Of a DNA stretch of 8,337 nt, positions 6,582-8,337 are shown in pieces. The position numbers were made by a program, and so were the translations under genes. Under the pieces are notes generated by a model, which worked only from the letters and a program-made list of their open reading frames with translations, had not been told where the DNA came from and did not search any database. Source of the stretch: Armatimonadota bacterium (lineage in GTDB: Bacteria > Armatimonadota > Armatimonadia > Armatimonadales > Armatimonadaceae); NCBI GenBank assembly GCA_014381035.1, contig JACMIS010000705.1, positions 1 to 8,337 of the forward strand, written 5' to 3'. Every line of letters starts with the position of its first letter. Within the stretch, counting starts at the first letter, position 1.

Positions 6582-8337
6582 TTAGAACTTGACACCCAGT
6601 TTTGCTTCCGCCTGGTAATCCTGTGGAGTGCCGCCCGGTGTCTTATCCTGTTTCATCATCCCGCCGAGCGAGAAGTTGAGTGCCGTTCCGAGGTCGTGGG
6701 TGAGTCCGAGGGTATAAACGCGCAATCCTCGCGTCGCGGGGTCTGCGCCCTCTATGTCGCCCCAGAACAAGCCGTCCTTGTATTCGCCGGAAAGGAGTGT
6801 ATAACGGTTGAAACGCAGTCCCAGGGAGACCGAAAACTCGCCCGTTTGCATCCCTTCCTGAGACGCGAGTTCGGTAAGCGCGTACCCGCTTCCCAGCAGA
6901 AACGAGCCTACTTTCGCGGAAAGACCCATTTCGTGTCGGGTCGCCTCGGTGATCGCGCCGTCCTTTTCCGGGTTGTTGACCAACGCGCCGGAAAGCGTCA
7001 ATCCCGGCACCAGCCGTAACGCGAGCCGGGTATCGGTCGTGTCCAGAGTCGCCGGACCCTCCGCACTTCCCGCGCGACTGACGACCAGTTGCGCGACCTC
7101 GATTGCCTTGCCTTCGCCCAATTTCGCCGTGACCGTCGTCGCCTGAACATCGGACTGTGTTTTGGAATCGTCGGAAGATTTCATCACCACGCCGCCCGAA
7201 ACCGACGCACCGGGAGCAAGTGCGATCTTGGCTTGCGCCGAGCTTTGTGCTTTCGCGACCGTGGAATCGCCATCTTTCGCCGTGGTCGTTACCGCCTCTT
7301 TCTTTTGTTCGGCGACGATAGTGACCGATGGCGACGCTTGCAATGTCACCGCGACACCGCTGTTTTCCTGATCCGTCGCACCGGCTTCTTTCGTGAGACC
7401 CGTAACGGCAACGCTGGCGGACTGCGATTTGTTCGCGCTTTGCGCCTGAAGTTGTAGCGACATTTCGGTAGATTTTTCGCCCGTTTTGCCGCCCGCTTCC
7501 GTTTCCAGCGTTTGCGCGGTCCCGTTTAGCGAAACCTGTGGACCGATCTTCGCAGACAACTCCATGCGGTCGGTGGTCTTGCCGTTGCTTACGCCTTTGC
7601 CGTCCGTTTTTTCGTCAGCCGTGCGGGTGATATTCAACGACGGCAAGTTCGCGACCCCACCCAAGCGGAACGACATGACTTCGAGGTCCGTGTCGCCTGC
7701 GTTCTCGGCGAGGAAACTGGTGCCGGTCTGTCTCCATTCGGCGCGGAACCAGGGGGCGAGCGCGTACCGTGCGGCGAGGTTTTGTGTCTGCGCCGCCGTT
7801 TCACTCATCTGGAATGTCTTGCCGACGGTGGGGGCAAACTCTTTCCCGGCACGCGAGAAATTCGCTTCCAGACCGCTGACGTCGCTTCCCATCTTGTAGC
7901 CGACCGCAAGCCCGCTCCGATCCCAGAGACCGGCATCGCCGCCATCTTTCGTGCGGGCATCGGGCGCGAGCAGGGCTTGCGTGGTTATCCTGCCACCGAG
8001 CGCACTCATTGGCGCACCGGAAAGCCGCCACACCAGTTTTGTGTCGGCGGCGTCCTTCCCGATACCACCAGGGAGCGCGGTCAGTTGTAACTGAGTGCTA
8101 CCAGCACGGAGCAACGGCACCGTTACCGGCGAAGACGACGGAGAACTGTTCCGCTCGGACGAGGCGGGATCATACGAAAAGACGATGTGCGCCATCGAAG
8201 CCGGTTTGAGCGGATCGGCGAAGGTGATCGTGCCTTTTTCCGCGTCCCAAGTGTATTTGCTCTCCGGAAGCGTTTTGCCGTCCACGATGTCCGTCGGCTT
8301 GAAGGACTCTTTGGGTGGCAGCTTCTTCCAGGTGAGC
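6582..8337 (-). CDS. Predicted outer-membrane beta-barrel protein (5' end outside window)
   Basis: The frame is open to the right edge, so the N-terminus and signal peptide are missing; 584 codons are visible. The GTG at 8285 is most likely an internal valine and is used only for numbering. The first visible part (about 1-40) is a beta module, SKYTWDAEKGTITFADPL then MAHIVFSYDP, of a kind seen in large envelope proteins. From about 120 to the end the protein is a run of amphipathic strands joined alternately by short turns and by longer polar loops rich in Lys, Asp, Ser, Thr and Gly. It closes with AEAKLGVKF. A terminal Phe after an alternating strand is the usual signal recognised by the BAM outer-membrane insertion machinery. 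Turns recur about every 35 residues, suggesting 22-24 strands. No TonB box or plug is visible. Function is unknown; transport or a structural role are both possible. The secretin-like gene follows after 45 bases. Confidence 0.78.
   Translation of the reverse strand, partial: LTWKKLPPKESFKPTDIVDGKTLPESKYTWDAEKGTITFADPLKPASMAHIVFSYDPASSERNSSPSSSPVTVPLLRAGSTQLQLTALPGGIGKDAADTKLVWRLSGAPMSALGGRITTQALLAPDARTKDGGDAGLWDRSGLAVGYKMGSDVSGLEANFSRAGKEFAPTVGKTFQMSETAAQTQNLAARYALAPWFRAEWRQTGTSFLAENAGDTDLEVMSFRLGGVANLPSLNITRTADEKTDGKGVSNGKTTDRMELSAKIGPQVSLNGTAQTLETEAGGKTGEKSTEMSLQLQAQSANKSQSASVAVTGLTKEAGATDQENSGVAVTLQASPSVTIVAEQKKEAVTTTAKDGDSTVAKAQSSAQAKIALAPGASVSGGVVMKSSDDSKTQSDVQATTVTAKLGEGKAIEVAQLVVSRAGSAEGPATLDTTDTRLALRLVPGLTLSGALVNNPEKDGAITEATRHEMGLSAKVGSFLLGSGYALTELASQEGMQTGEFSVSLGLRFNRYTLLSGEYKDGLFWGDIEGADPATRGLRVYTLGLTHDLGTALNFSLGGMMKQDKTPGGTPQDYQAEAKLGVKF

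Noticed and set aside
6432..7019. 195-codon plus-strand frame across the right-hand envelope genes
   Set aside because: It overlaps two better-supported minus-strand genes, is Arg/Ser/Cys rich and shows no domain, signal peptide or ribosome site.

Overview
The window looks like chromosomal DNA from a diderm (two-membrane) bacterium of moderately high GC content (mid to high 50s percent by eye). Three things point that way: a membrane prenyltransferase of the MqnP type (futalosine route to menaquinone), a probable outer-membrane beta-barrel ending in phenylalanine, and a secreted protein with a secretin N-domain-like fold. Armatimonadota or a similar environmental lineage would fit, but this is a guess from gene style, not from a marker gene. 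No RNA gene, insertion sequence, phage gene or CRISPR array was seen. No gene-free stretch exceeds 125 bases.

Layout from left to right. (1) Bases 2-2605, plus strand: the 3' part of a large, probably exported, beta-rich protein of unknown function, its 5' end outside the window. It is closed by a strong intrinsic terminator at 2629-2664. (2) Bases 2684-3975, minus strand: a two-gene unit, an MqnP/UbiA-family prenyltransferase followed 17 bases later by a short CbiX-type chelatase. The prenyltransferase has a clear ribosome site and a possible promoter. Both genes belong to cofactor synthesis (quinone, and siroheme or cobalamin). (3) Bases 4094-5536, minus strand: a soluble PAS-PAS-GGDEF diguanylate cyclase with an intact catalytic motif and inhibitory site. 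It is followed by 118 bases holding short direct repeats. (4) Bases 5660-5791, plus strand: a 43-residue open frame with a ribosome site and one predicted membrane helix, divergent from the cyclase. (5) Bases 5796-8337, minus strand: a two-gene cell-envelope unit. A large predicted outer-membrane beta-barrel (5' end outside the window) is followed after 45 bases by a secreted protein with a secretin N-domain-like region but no secretin pore domain.

The most unusual part is the right-hand envelope pair. The barrel protein shows about eleven or twelve beta-hairpin units spaced at roughly 35 residues. Its partner looks like a free-standing periplasmic secretin-type domain. Together they suggest an uncharacterised envelope assembly, but this rests on reading the sequence only.
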